Notes under the pieces: model-generated
Database searches by the model: none
Told to the model about the DNA's origin: nothing
What the model saw: the letters and a program-made list of their open reading frames with translations, nothing else
From: Phycisphaeraceae bacterium
GTDB lineage: Bacteria > Planctomycetota > Phycisphaerae > Phycisphaerales > Phycisphaeraceae
Reading direction: 5' to 3'
DNA length: 64,000 nt
Assembly (NCBI GenBank): GCA_029260715.1
Contig: JAJDCS010000023.1
Coordinates: 1 to 64,000 of the forward strand
Part shown: positions 42,088-51,480 of the stretch, piece after piece
How the letters are laid out: each line of letters opens with the position of its first letter
How positions within the stretch are numbered: the first letter of the stretch is position 1
Program-made: the position numbers and the translations under genes

Positions 42088-43520
42088 ATACCACCCCTTC
42101 AAAAACACCGTCCCCGGGAGTGCCCCCCGAAAGCAACGCCGATGACACCGCCTCGCGCGATGCGCCCCCTCAGCCGCCCCCGCGCCCTTTGATGCGGAGC
42201 CTGATCGCGGTCCTGCTGAAGGGCGTCTTGCCGTTGGTGATTCTCGCGGTAACGATCCTGGTTGCCCGGCTCATGATGGACACCGCGCCCCGCCCGCCCC
42301 GCCGGCCCGCCCAGCGCCACGCAAAACTGGTCGAGTTTTATGAAGCAACAGCCGCCACCCAGGCCATCACGGTTGAGGCCATGGGCACCGTCATGCCCGC
42401 CCGCCAGGTGGAACTAAAACCGCAAGTATCGGGGCCGCTCGTCTGGCTTGCGCCCCGTCTGATACCGGGTGCCTATTTCCGTCAAGGCGAACCGCTGCTG
42501 CGGATCGAGCCCCGCGACTATGAGCTAGCCACAACCCAGCGCGAACAAGACATTGGTGTGGCTGAGGCAGCGGTGGTCGAAGCCCGACGGCGTTTGGTTT
42601 TGGCAGAACGTGACTTGACCATGGAGATGGGCAGCCAGTCGGTGGCACAACGCGAGTACGACTTGCTCGGGGATCAGACCAGCGATCAAAACCGCGAATT
42701 GATCCTGCGGGAGCCCCAATTGCGAGCGGCCAAGGCCGAGGTGGAAGCCGCCCAGGCCGGGGTCAAATCAGCTCAAGCATCGCTACAAGCCTCGCACGCG
42801 AGGTTAGAGCAGGCGCGACTAGACCTGAAGCGAACCCACATCCTCGCCCCATTCAATGCCGCCGTGATGGAAAAACTTGTCGAACTAGGCGACACGGTCA
42901 CCAACGGCACACCCCTGGTCAAGCTTGTCGGCACCGACGAGTTCTGGGTGGAGTTGGCGGTGGCGATGCGCGATCTGAAATGGATCGACGCGCCCGTTGA
43001 ACCGGACCGGCTGGGCTCACCCGTGCGGCTTTATGACACGGCGGCTTGGGGCCGGGGCGTCTACCGGGAGGGCCGCGTGCTGATGCGGTTGCCCGGCGTG
43101 GACCCCAAAGGCCGGATGGCGCGCCTCCTCGTCACCGTCAAAAACCCCTTGGCGCTGGCGCAAGAAACCGCCAACACACCGCCGCTGCTGGCTGGCACCT
43201 ACGTGCGAGCCGAAATCACAGGCGGTTCAACGGAAAACGCCGTCGTGATACCGCGTGAGCTGCTGCGGGATGATGACCACGTCTGGGTTATTTCACCCGA
43301 CAGCACGCTGCAGATCCGCAGCGTCGAAGTGCTCTACCGCGGGCGTGACCGGATTATGATCACCGCCGGCCTCGATGCGGGTGAGAAGATCGTCACAACC
43401 GACCTTTCCGTCCCCGTCGAAGGGATGCCCCTCCGCACCGGGGCCGGCGACCCGGGCGACGGCGTTGCGGTCGGTTCTTCTGGGACAACGCCACCGGCAG
43501 CCAACGGGGGGCGGCCATGA
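42084..43520 (+). CDS. RND efflux periplasmic adaptor (HlyD/AcrA family)
   Basis: 478 aa from a GTG that overlaps the previous stop. A single N-terminal helix (about 36-60), the lipoyl-like start QVELKPQVSGPLVWL, a long coiled-coil hairpin rich in Glu/Ala/Gln (about 150-250), and the second lipoyl half LDLKRTHILAPFNAAV. It links the inner-membrane pump to the outer membrane factor in the periplasm. A low-complexity Pro/Gly/Thr tail ends the protein. Confidence 0.9.
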   Translation: MNTTPSKTPSPGVPPESNADDTASRDAPPQPPPRPLMRSLIAVLLKGVLPLVILAVTILVARLMMDTAPRPPRRPAQRHAKLVEFYEATAATQAITVEAMGTVMPARQVELKPQVSGPLVWLAPRLIPGAYFRQGEPLLRIEPRDYELATTQREQDIGVAEAAVVEARRRLVLAERDLTMEMGSQSVAQREYDLLGDQTSDQNRELILREPQLRAAKAEVEAAQAGVKSAQASLQASHARLEQARLDLKRTHILAPFNAAVMEKLVELGDTVTNGTPLVKLVGTDEFWVELAVAMRDLKWIDAPVEPDRLGSPVRLYDTAAWGRGVYREGRVLMRLPGVDPKGRMARLLVTVKNPLALAQETANTPPLLAGTYVRAEITGGSTENAVVIPRELLRDDDHVWVISPDSTLQIRSVEVLYRGRDRIMITAGLDAGEKIVTTDLSVPVEGMPLRTGAGDPGDGVAVGSSGTTPPAANGGRP

Positions 43521-46500
43521 CACCGTCGCTACACGACGACGACCGGCGTGGCTTCATTGCGTGGATGGTTCACCACCGCGTCACGCCCAACATCCTCATG
43601 CTTGTGCTGATCGTCGGCGGGCTGATCACCAGCACACGCATTAAGCAAGAGGTGTTCCCCGAATTCGCACTCGACACAGTCACGGTAAACGTGCCCTACT
43701 CCGGTGCCAGCCCCGAAGAAGTTGAGCAGGGCATTATCCTAGCCATCGAAGAAGCGATCCGCGGGGTCGAAGGGATCGAGGAACTCCGCGCTACCGCGTC
43801 CGAGGGATACGGCACCGTGACCGCCGAGCTCCTGGAAGGCGCCGACCGCCAGAAGTCGTTCCAAGACATCAAACAGGCGATCGACCGGATCATCACCTTC
43901 CCCGCCGAGGCCGAGGAAGCGCAAGTCATACTGAATACCCGCCACAACGACGTGCTAGACATCGAACTATACGGCGACGTGAGCGAACGGGCCTTGTCCA
44001 ACGCCGCGGAACACGTCCGCGACCGGCTGCTCCAGAGCGACCAGATTACGCAGATCGAACTGGACGGCGCCCGCGATTACGAAGTACACATCGAGGCACC
44101 GCATGAAAACCTCCGGCGGTACGGCCTAACGCTGGCCGATATCGCGACCAAGGTGCGTCAGTCGGCCCTGGAACTGCCCGGCGGAAAAATCGAGACCCGC
44201 AACGGGGAGGTCTTGTTGCGCGTCGCCGAGCGCCGGGACTGGGCCAGGCAATTCGGAAGCATCCCCATCATCGTCGCGGACGACGGGACGCTCGTCCGCC
44301 TTGAAGACATCGCCCAGGTCTACGAAGGGTTTGAAGACACCGACTACGAAAAGGCCTTCAACGGCATGCCAGCCATCGGGATCGACGTGTTCCGCGTCGG
44401 CGACCAAACGCCCATCAGCATCTCCGACGCCGCCAAGAAGTTGCTGCCGCAGATTGAAGCGGAACTGCCGCCTGGGATTAACCTCGTCCTGCGCCTCGAC
44501 GACTCGGACATCTACCGCCAGCGGCTAGAACTGTTGCTTAAGAACGCTTTCATCGGGTTGGTGCTGGTCTTGCTTCTGCTGGGGCTGTTCCTCGAATTCA
44601 AGCTGGCGTTCTGGGTCACCATGGGCATCCCGATCTCGTTTCTCGGCGGGCTGCTGTTCCTGCCGATGGTCGGGGTGACGATCAACATGATCTCGATGTT
44701 CGCGTTTATAATCGCTTTGGGCATCGTGGTGGACGACGCGATCGTCGCCGGCGAGAACATCTACGAATACCGCCAGCGTGGGATGGGGCTGATAGAGGCA
44801 GCCATCCGCGGCGCCCGCGACATCGCCGTGCCCGTCATATTCGCGATCCTCACAAACGTGGTCGCGTTCTCGCCCCTGCTGTTCGTGCCGGGCTACATCG
44901 GTAAGACATGGAAAGTCATCCCACTGGTCGTCTGCACGGTGTTTTTGATTTCACTGTTCGAGGCGCTGTTTATCCTGCCCTGTCACCTGGCGCACATCAA
45001 AAGCGAGGGCCGCACGGCATTCACACGCGCGCTGCACCGCCGCCAGCAGGCGTTCAGCGAGCTGGTGCGGCGGTTCATTTACGGCGTGTACGGCCCTTTT
45101 CTCCACCGCTGCCTGCGCTACCGCCTGCTATCGGTCGCGATCGGCGTGGCAACGCTGATCCTCACACTTTCCTATGTCGCCTCCGGGCGGCTGGGTTTTA
45201 TCCTCATGCCGCGGGTCGAATCCGATCGCTCCGTGGTCACGGCGACACTGCCGCTTGGTAGCCCAATCACAAGCGCCCGGCGGGTGTGCCAGGCCCTGAT
45301 CGCCGCAGGGCAACGCGTTGTGGAGGCGCACGGCGGCGATCGGTTATCGACCGGGGTGTTTACGGAGATCGATAACAATATCGTCGAAGTCGTGTTTTAC
45401 CTGACCGACCCGGACACCCGCCCGATTTCCACAATGGAGTTCACGCGGCTGTGGCGAGCCCAAACCCCACCCCAGCCCGACGCCTCTTCAATGCGATTCG
45501 AGTCCGACCGCGGGGGGCCGGGGTCGGGCGCCGCGCTGACCGTCGAGCTGAGTCACCGCAGCATCGACACACTCGACCACGCCGCCGCCTCGCTGGCTGA
45601 CCGCCTGGCACAGTTCGCCGTGGTCAAAGACATCGACGAAGGGTACAGCCCCGGTAAGCGTCAACTGAGCTTCAAGATCACACCCGAAGGCGAGAGCCTC
45701 GGGCTGACCGCCGAAAGCCTAGCCAGCCAAATCCGTAACGCCTTCCAGGGCGCCCGCCCGATCCGCCAACAGCGAGGCCGCAACGAAGTCACCGTCAGGG
45801 TCCGCCTGCCCGAATCGCAGCGGGTCAACGCCTATGACCTTGAGCAGATGATTGTGCTGACACCCGACGGCGGCCACGCGCGGCTGATGGACGTCGCCTC
45901 CGTCGGGCACGGACGCGCGTTCACCACCATCGAACGCCGCGACGGGAGACGAATCCTGACCGTCACCGCCGATATCGATCCGATCGGTGAATCCGCCCGC
46001 GTCCAAACAGAGCTTGATACCGAAATTCTGCCGCAACTGGCGATGGAGATGCCAGGCCTAACCTACGGTTACGAAGGCAGGCAGGCGGCGTTCCAGGACA
46101 GCTTCCGCGCTCTGATTAACGGCTTCGGCATGGCGATGTTAATTATCTATGTCCTGCTAACCATCCCGTTCCGAAGCTACGTGGAGCCGCTGATCGTCAT
46201 GCTCGCGATACCGTTCGGCTTTGTCGGCGCGGTGCTCGGCCATCTGCTGATGGGTTACAACCTCTCGATCATCAGCATCATGGGCATCGTGGCGCTGAGC
46301 GGCGTGGTGGTCAACGACTCGCTCGTGCTGATCGACTACACCAACCGATTGCGTCGTCAAGACCGGTTGACACCCGCCGACGCGATCCACCAAGCCGCCG
46401 TGCGGCGGTTCCGCCCAATTTTGCTCACCACGCTCACCACGTTCGGCGGCCTGGCGCCGATGATCTTCGAGACCTCCCGCCAGGCTCGGTTTATGATCCC

Positions 46501-46675
46501 CATGGCTATATCGTTAGGCTACGGCATTCTTTTTGCGACCTTTATCACGCTGCTGATCTTGCCGTGCCTGTACTTGTTGCTGAACGATGTGATGCGCGTC
46601 TTCCAGGCCCTCGGCGGCGCGATCGACGCACGGACCGCCGACGGTAGATACGACCTACCCCAAGAACAGATTTAG
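43517..46675 (+). CDS. RND efflux transporter, AcrB/MmpL-like inner membrane pump
   Basis: 1052 aa, the usual size for this family. Twelve transmembrane helices are expected; visible ones include the AFIGLVLVLLLLGLFLEF helix and the TM4 segment GIVVDDAIVAGENIYEY, whose paired Asp residues form the proton relay. Two large periplasmic domains (porter halves) and GVVVNDSLVLIDYTN in the second half support the assignment. It pumps drugs, metals or lipids using the proton gradient. Its ATG overlaps the adaptor's stop. The substrate cannot be read, and no regulator is adjacent. Confidence 0.92.
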   Translation: MTPSLHDDDRRGFIAWMVHHRVTPNILMLVLIVGGLITSTRIKQEVFPEFALDTVTVNVPYSGASPEEVEQGIILAIEEAIRGVEGIEELRATASEGYGTVTAELLEGADRQKSFQDIKQAIDRIITFPAEAEEAQVILNTRHNDVLDIELYGDVSERALSNAAEHVRDRLLQSDQITQIELDGARDYEVHIEAPHENLRRYGLTLADIATKVRQSALELPGGKIETRNGEVLLRVAERRDWARQFGSIPIIVADDGTLVRLEDIAQVYEGFEDTDYEKAFNGMPAIGIDVFRVGDQTPISISDAAKKLLPQIEAELPPGINLVLRLDDSDIYRQRLELLLKNAFIGLVLVLLLLGLFLEFKLAFWVTMGIPISFLGGLLFLPMVGVTINMISMFAFIIALGIVVDDAIVAGENIYEYRQRGMGLIEAAIRGARDIAVPVIFAILTNVVAFSPLLFVPGYIGKTWKVIPLVVCTVFLISLFEALFILPCHLAHIKSEGRTAFTRALHRRQQAFSELVRRFIYGVYGPFLHRCLRYRLLSVAIGVATLILTLSYVASGRLGFILMPRVESDRSVVTATLPLGSPITSARRVCQALIAAGQRVVEAHGGDRLSTGVFTEIDNNIVEVVFYLTDPDTRPISTMEFTRLWRAQTPPQPDASSMRFESDRGGPGSGAALTVELSHRSIDTLDHAAASLADRLAQFAVVKDIDEGYSPGKRQLSFKITPEGESLGLTAESLASQIRNAFQGARPIRQQRGRNEVTVRVRLPESQRVNAYDLEQMIVLTPDGGHARLMDVASVGHGRAFTTIERRDGRRILTVTADIDPIGESARVQTELDTEILPQLAMEMPGLTYGYEGRQAAFQDSFRALINGFGMAMLIIYVLLTIPFRSYVEPLIVMLAIPFGFVGAVLGHLLMGYNLSIISIMGIVALSGVVVNDSLVLIDYTNRLRRQDRLTPADAIHQAAVRRFRPILLTTLTTFGGLAPMIFETSRQARFMIPMAISLGYGILFATFITLLILPCLYLLLNDVMRVFQALGGAIDARTADGRYDLPQEQI

Positions 46676-46961
46676 AAAATGAGGGGGCGCCCGGATTGCT
46701 TCCTGTTTTGACCAGAACGGTAGACGCACGCAAGCGAGCGGTTTACGACACGGGGCAGACCCGTCAATCGGCGCCCTGACACGGCTTCCTTCAAGATCGC
46801 GATAATCTGCTGCTCGCTATAGCACGTTGCATTTATAAATTTGATTGACTGGGTGGCACGGCTTGCTTGCAAGCCGTGAAATGCGGGTTCGCCATGTCAA
46901 CGACCACCGAACATCCATCAAAGATAATCACGCCAGGTGCTCTAAACTTCATCCGTTTCAT
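46676..46961 (-). pseudogene. Decayed IS3-family orfA, split by a MITE-like insertion
   Basis: An AAGGAG site 6 bases before an ATG at 46961 starts MKRMKF. The frame is then cut by a 123-bp insertion (46820-46942) flanked by TA. Removing it restores MKRMKFSEQQIIAILKEA, the helix-turn-helix start of IS3 OrfA. Behind it, the residues LTGLPRVVNRSLACVYRS fit the family's helix-turn-helix in register, but key positions have changed, and the frame ends at the RND gene stop. Only the first 50 or so codons remain, with no OrfB. Confidence 0.7.
46820..46942. mobile_element. 123-bp MITE-like palindromic element with TA target duplication
   Basis: Flanked by TA on both sides (46818-46819 and 46943-46944); excising one copy with the element gives back the IS3 orfA reading frame exactly. 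Both ends begin with AGCAC one base in, and the outer 24 bases match imperfectly in inverted order (about 15 of 23 positions by eye), with further inward similarity. The core holds a perfect 10-bp inverted repeat, CACGGCTTGC-TT-GCAAGCCGTG (46858-46879). The TA site suggests IS630/Tc1-type transposition. It has no coding capacity. Confidence 0.7.
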
Positions 46962-47023
46962 CGAGTTCTCCTTGAATCAACCTCTTGATCCGGAAAACTC
47001 TACTACAAAACGGTAATAATCTA

Positions 47024-47036
47024 GGGGATCAGGACA
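47024..47036 (-). repeat. Possible IS3-family terminal inverted repeat
   Basis: On the minus strand TGTCCTGATCCCC lies 63 bases upstream of the orfA ATG, the place where the left end of an IS3 element would be, and begins with TG as these ends do. It abuts the tRNA-Pro terminator. The matching right end is not present, consistent with a truncated element. Confidence 0.35.
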
Positions 47037-47052
47037 CTTTTAGGGCAGCCCA

Positions 47053-47087
47053 GAAAAAAATACCCGCCAGCCAAAGATGCCAACGGG
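47053..47087 (-). terminator. Rho-independent terminator of tRNA-Pro
   Basis: On the minus strand a 9-bp stem (CCCGUUGGC pairing with GCUGGCGGG, with three G-U pairs) closes a 7-base loop and is followed by TATTTTTTT. It lies 10 bases past the tRNA end. Confidence 0.8.
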
Positions 47088-47096
47088 CGTCAAAAA

Positions 47097-47170
47097 TCGG
47101 GGTGACAGGATTTGAACCTGCGGCCTCGTCGACCCGAACGACGCGCTCTGCCAAGCTGAGCTACACCCCG
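47097..47170 (-). tRNA. tRNA-Pro(CGG)
   Basis: A cloverleaf of 74 bases: acceptor CGGGGTG pairs with CACCCCG, D-arm TAGCTCAG, anticodon stem CGTCG/CGACG with loop TTCGGGT (anticodon CGG, reading CCG), and T-arm GCAGGTTCAAATCCTGT. The CCA end is not encoded, so it is added later. It neighbours IS remnants, as tRNA genes often do. Confidence 0.93.
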
Positions 47171-47518
47171 TCTCAAAGCAGACGGATGGGCATTCTATCT
47201 TATTAACCCACTTTAGCCACACACACCCGACCGGGGCGGCAAGCAAGCCTCAAACCCCGCCGACAACGCACAAGCCCAACACCTCGCCCCAGAGCCACTT
47301 GTATCTTTGCGTGCCGCTGGTCCGCCTAAGGTGGACCCACCAGCACGAAACGCCCCGCAACACGCTGTTGGAACCGACAAAAAGGGTGCGCGTGGCTCTA
47401 GGATTTGTGGCGGTGTCACACCGCTGAACAACGCGCATAAAAAAAGAGGCCCACGCGTGGCGCGTCGTGGGCCCCCGATTAGCCAGCACTAAGGCCGAGC
47501 TGTTTTCCTATGAAACTA
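47171..47518. other. Intergenic region between tRNA-Pro and purC
   Basis: Holds the purC terminator (separate entry) and a small 6-bp hairpin near 47410-47424. Short minus-strand frames at 47213-47489 have no family features and cross the terminator, so they are not called. Confidence 0.5.
47439..47473 (-). terminator. Rho-independent terminator of purC
   Basis: On the minus strand an 8-bp GC-rich stem (GGCCCACG/CGTGGGCC, 10-base loop) is followed by TCTTTTTTT, about 46 bases past the purC stop. Confidence 0.8.
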
Positions 47519-48478
47519 TTATAGACTCAATTCTTGTCCTGTCAGCAACCGGTAAGCCTCAAGATACTTCTCCAAAGTGTTGCGGACAATCTCGTCGGGC
47601 AGCGCCGGGCCGGGCGGCGTCTTGTCCCACTGTTTATTATCGACCAATCCTTGCAGATAGTTTCGTACATACTGCTTGTCGAAGCTAGGTTGATCGTGGC
47701 CGGGCTCGTACTGATCAGCAGGCCAGAAGCGCGAGCTGTCAGGCGTCAACGCCTCGTCAATTAAGATCGGCGATGCGTCCGCGTCATCTTGACCCAGCGG
47801 CAGGCCGAACTCGAACTTCGTGTCCGCCAGGATAATCCCCCGCTGCTGGGCGTAGTCGTGGGCCATCCGGTAGATCGCGATGCTCAGGTCGCGCAGCCGC
47901 GTCATCAAATCGCTGCCGGCAACCTCGCACGCCTGCTCAAAAGAAATATTCTCGTCGTGCCCCGTTTCCGCTTTCGTTGACGGCGTGAAGATCGGCTGGG
48001 GCAGTTTCTCACACTGCTTAAGCCCCTCCGGCAAGCTGATCCCACACACGGTCCGCGACCGCTTGTACTCCTTCCAACCCGACCCCGCCAAGTACCCCCG
48101 CACGACACACTCGATGGGCACAACCTTGGTCTTCCGCCCGACCATCACACGCCCCCCTAGCGGCTGACGCTGCTCATCGGACAAGCCGGGGATGTCAGCC
48201 GGATCGGTCGACCGTAAGTGGTGGCTAACCTCGGCGCCCAGCTTCTTAGCGATCATCTCAAACCAAAACCGGCTGATCTGCGTCAACACAATGCCCTTGC
48301 CCGGCACGCCGTTGGGCATCACCACATCAAACGCGCTGATCCGGTCGGTGGCAATAATAACCAACGCCGGCGTCCCATCGCCCAGCGTGGCGTCGTAGAT
48401 ATCACGTACCTTGCCCTGCCTGCGGTTCGCAAGCGGCAAGCCTGTCTCCATCACGGCCCCGGCGGCGGCTTCGATCAT
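47519..48478 (-). CDS. purC: Phosphoribosylaminoimidazole-succinocarboxamide synthase
   Basis: 319 aa. RRQGKVRDIYDA, ATDRISAFDVVMP, ECVVRGYLAGSGWKEY, FTPSTKAETGHDENIS and ILADTKFEFGL are the standard SAICAR synthetase blocks, in order and intact. It makes SAICAR from CAIR, aspartate and ATP in purine synthesis. It belongs to the longer PurC type (about 300 aa). The gene stands alone with its own terminator. Confidence 0.95.
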   Translation of the reverse strand: MIEAAAGAVMETGLPLANRRQGKVRDIYDATLGDGTPALVIIATDRISAFDVVMPNGVPGKGIVLTQISRFWFEMIAKKLGAEVSHHLRSTDPADIPGLSDEQRQPLGGRVMVGRKTKVVPIECVVRGYLAGSGWKEYKRSRTVCGISLPEGLKQCEKLPQPIFTPSTKAETGHDENISFEQACEVAGSDLMTRLRDLSIAIYRMAHDYAQQRGIILADTKFEFGLPLGQDDADASPILIDEALTPDSSRFWPADQYEPGHDQPSFDKQYVRNYLQGLVDNKQWDKTPPGPALPDEIVRNTLEKYLEAYRLLTGQELSL

Positions 48479-48723
48479 GCTTCGATCCTTTTGACTGCGA
48501 TCAACTCTGATTTAAATGCCCGCATCATTCTAATGCCCGTCACACGCAGGGGCCCATTACACACACATTATATATCACATGCCTCGCGGTTTGAATAATT
48601 GACCGGCGGGTACACCACGCACCCCGTTTGCTAGCCCACAACGCGCTGCTACCATGCAAAAAGCCGTTAGCACCAGTCAGATGTTTCCGCTCGCGGCGTT
48701 GTGTTGACAAAAGGAACCACGCA

Positions 48724-50526
48724 TTGCTCGAGAACCCGATTGCCGCATTAGCCAGTGTGATTGTGTTAGGCGTCGGCGCCCAGTGGCTTTCGTGGCGGCT
48801 CCGGTTCCCATCGATCTTGTTGCTGCTTGTCATCGGCGTGACCGCGGGGCCCATTACCGGCCTGCTGCACCCAGGCGACCTGTTCGGCGCGTCGCTGCTG
48901 CCCATTGTCTCGCTATCGGTCGGGTTGATCCTCTACGAAGGCGGCTTGAGCCTACGCCTCGATGAGCTATCAAAAGTCGGACGCGTTGTGCGCAACCTGC
49001 TGACCGTCGGCGTGGGGGTGGGTTGGGTGTTGTCGTCGCTGTTGGCCTGGCTGATCCTGGGCATGGAGCCCCCGCTGGCGATACTGCTGGGCGCGATCCT
49101 CGTGGTCACGGGCCCAACCGTGGTCGGACCGCTGCTGCAACTGATCCGCCCCGTCGGCCCGGTCGCGCCGATCCTCCGGTGGGAGGGCATCGCCATCGAC
49201 CCGATCGGCGCGCTGCTGGCGGTCCTTGTCTTCGAGGTCATCTCATCAGGCGAAGGGCACAACCTGCTCACGCACAGCGGCATGGCCCTAGCGAAAACCA
49301 TCGTGGTCGGCGGCGGGCTGGGGCTGTGCGCCGCGGGGCTACTCACACTGCTCTTGAAGCGGTACTGGGTCCCCGACGAGCTGCAAAACCCCGTCTCGCT
49401 CATGCTTGTTGTCGCGGCGTTCGGCGCGTCGCACATGATCCAAGAAGAATCGGGGCTACTCGCCACAACCGTGATGGGCATCGCCTTGGCGAACCAAAAA
49501 TTCGTCACCGTCGAGCACATCATCGAATTCAAAGAAGACCTGCGCGTCCTGCTGATCGGCATGCTGTTTATCCTGCTCGGGGCGCACCTGAAACTCGAAG
49601 CTATCATGCGCGTCGGGCCGCCCACGGTGGCTTTTGTCGTGCTGCTGATCGTCGTGGTCAGGCCGCTGGCCGTGTGGGCGTCAACCCTGAGGTCCGACTT
49701 GCAGCGTCACGAGCGGCTGTTCCTGGCGTGGATGGCCCCGCGCGGGATCGTCGCGGCCGCGGTCTCCTCCGTCTTCGCCCTGCGGCTCGAACAAGCAGGG
49801 TACGAACAAGCCGGGGTGCTCGTGTCGTCCACTTTCGCGGTCATCCTGGGCACGGTGTCGGTGTACGGGCTCAGCGCGCCGTGGCTTGCCAGGAAACTCA
49901 AAGTGGCGGACCCCAACCCGCAGGGGCTGGTGATCGCCGGCGCGGACGTGTGGGCACGCGCCGTTGCCGAAGCGCTCAAGGGCCGCGGCCTGCGCGTCAT
50001 CCTGATCGATACCAATTACAACCGCATCGCAGCAGCCCGTACCGTCGGTATCGAAACCTACCGTGGCAGCATCCTATCGGAGCACCTGCTAGACCGCTTA
50101 GACCTAGGCGGCACGGGCCGCTTCCTCGCGGCCACACCCAACGACGAGGTAAACACACTCGCCACACAGCGGTTCGCCCCCGTATTCGGCACCGCCAACG
50201 TCTACCGCCTGACACCCAATAAAAACTCGCCACGCAACGCCGACCAGCAAGACACCGCCCACAGCCGGCTGCTGTTCGACCCCGAAGCCACCTACCGCAA
50301 CTTGCACGACCGCGTCGCCGCCGGGCACATCGTCAAGGCAACCCCCTTGACGGAAAAATTCGACTACACAGCCTTCCGCAACCTCTACGGCCCAACCGCC
50401 ATCCCACTGTTCACCGTGGACGACAGCGGCAAGCTCTCGGTCATCACAACGGACAATACCGCCGAGCCCAAGCCCGGCCAAACCATCGTGAGCCTGGTCG
50501 AAGAGCGGGAGTCTGAAAAGGAATAA
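48724..50526 (+). CDS. CPA1-type cation:proton antiporter with RCK/TrkA-N domain
   Basis: 600 aa from a TTG at 48724 with AAAGGA 8-10 bases upstream, which fits better than the longer frame to 48628. About 12 hydrophobic segments hold the antiporter core, with VGLILYEGGLSLRL, AILVVTGPTVVGPLL and GIAIDPIGALLAVLVFE (the Asp of the ion site). The C-terminal GLVIAGADVWARAVAEALKG and LIDTNYNRI form an RCK/TrkA-N nucleotide-binding domain that would gate transport. It probably exchanges Na+ or K+ for H+ at the inner membrane. Confidence 0.88.
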   Translation: MLENPIAALASVIVLGVGAQWLSWRLRFPSILLLLVIGVTAGPITGLLHPGDLFGASLLPIVSLSVGLILYEGGLSLRLDELSKVGRVVRNLLTVGVGVGWVLSSLLAWLILGMEPPLAILLGAILVVTGPTVVGPLLQLIRPVGPVAPILRWEGIAIDPIGALLAVLVFEVISSGEGHNLLTHSGMALAKTIVVGGGLGLCAAGLLTLLLKRYWVPDELQNPVSLMLVVAAFGASHMIQEESGLLATTVMGIALANQKFVTVEHIIEFKEDLRVLLIGMLFILLGAHLKLEAIMRVGPPTVAFVVLLIVVVRPLAVWASTLRSDLQRHERLFLAWMAPRGIVAAAVSSVFALRLEQAGYEQAGVLVSSTFAVILGTVSVYGLSAPWLARKLKVADPNPQGLVIAGADVWARAVAEALKGRGLRVILIDTNYNRIAAARTVGIETYRGSILSEHLLDRLDLGGTGRFLAATPNDEVNTLATQRFAPVFGTANVYRLTPNKNSPRNADQQDTAHSRLLFDPEATYRNLHDRVAAGHIVKATPLTEKFDYTAFRNLYGPTAIPLFTVDDSGKLSVITTDNTAEPKPGQTIVSLVEERESEKE

Positions 50527-50561
50527 CCGACCACGGCAGCCGCCGAACGCGGGTGAAGCTT

Positions 50562-51038
50562 TTATTGCCCCGTGTGCCCGAAGCCGCCCTCGCCGCGACC
50601 CGTGTCGGGCAGTTCCTGCACTTCCTGCCACTGCGTGTGGGGCACCGGCTTAATCACCATCTGAGCGATACGCATGCCCCGCGTCACCTCGAACGCCTCT
50701 TTCCCCAGGTTGATCAACGGCACCTTCACCTCACCGCGGTAGTCGGCGTCGATCGTGCCGGGTGTGTTGGGCATGGAGACGCCGAACTTGGCCGCCAGGC
50801 CAGACCGCGGGCGAATCTGGGCCTCGTAACCCACAGGCACCGCCATCGCGAACCCGCAAGGCACCAGCACGATCGCACCGGGCTCGATCACCACCGAAGC
50901 TTCGCTGGGCACACCCGCGTGCAGATCCATCCCCGCCGCGTGCTGCGATTGGTATGTAGGCAACGGCAAATCACCCTGCCCCGGCAGCCGCCTGATCGGC
51001 ACCGTAATCGTTTCTTGATAGGTCAATGGTGTAGACAT
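50562..51038 (-). CDS. dut: dUTP diphosphatase
   Basis: 158 aa from the ATG at 51038 (upstream ATGs at 51047-51050 and 51080 are possible). The five dUTPase motifs are visible: [26 protein letters not shown] (catalytic Asp), GMRIAQMVI and the C-terminal [11 protein letters not shown] that closes over the substrate. It hydrolyses dUTP to dUMP. It converges with the antiporter gene, 35 bases away. Confidence 0.95.
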   Translation of the reverse strand: MSTPLTYQETITVPIRRLPGQGDLPLPTYQSQHAAGMDLHAGVPSEASVVIEPGAIVLVPCGFAMAVPVGYEAQIRPRSGLAAKFGVSMPNTPGTIDADYRGEVKVPLINLGKEAFEVTRGMRIAQMVIKPVPHTQWQEVQELPDTGRGEGGFGHTGQ

Positions 51039-51221
51039 GCCGTCCATCATACCCCCCCTGCCCCAGATATGGCTAACCAATTGTCAATGTAACCCTTACA
51101 ACCGATAAAAAAATGCGGTAACCAGCGGCCATAACCTCGCTTGGGCCAAAACCTAAGCGGAAAAGTAGACCCCACCCCCCCGCATTGTCGATACCGATTC
51201 AAGCAAATGGAGGCTCGACCC

Positions 51222-51380
51222 ATGCGACGAACAGGCTGGTTATGGCTCACAGCGATCCTCGTGGTCTTCGCCGCGGCGGGTTGCAACATGATGAAGGGGC
51301 TAGGCAAAGACATCCACGACAGCGCCGACTCTGTCCAAAAAGCGCTCGAATACGAGATGGGCGCTAACAAGGATTGGTAG
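51222..51380 (+). CDS. Entericidin-like small lipoprotein
   Basis: 52 aa from an ATG with GGAGG 8 bases upstream. A signal peptide ends in AAAGC, the lipobox, and the mature part begins Cys-Asn-Met-Met-Lys-Gly-Leu-Gly-Lys-Asp-Ile, close to the EcnA/EcnB pattern (CNTxxGxGxDI). It is probably a small membrane lipoprotein of unknown job; no antidote partner is adjacent. Confidence 0.75.
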   Translation: MRRTGWLWLTAILVVFAAAGCNMMKGLGKDIHDSADSVQKALEYEMGANKDW

Positions 51381-51480
51381 ATCACAGGCGATCTGTATTG
51401 GCCCGCTACGAAGCGGACACGACTTACTAAACTCAAGCCCCCGGATCGCTGCCCCATACGCCGCTGCTATGCTAGCGTGT

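Noticed and set aside
47213-47489. 72- and 79-codon minus-strand frames downstream of purC
   Set aside because: They cross the purC terminator and show no family features.
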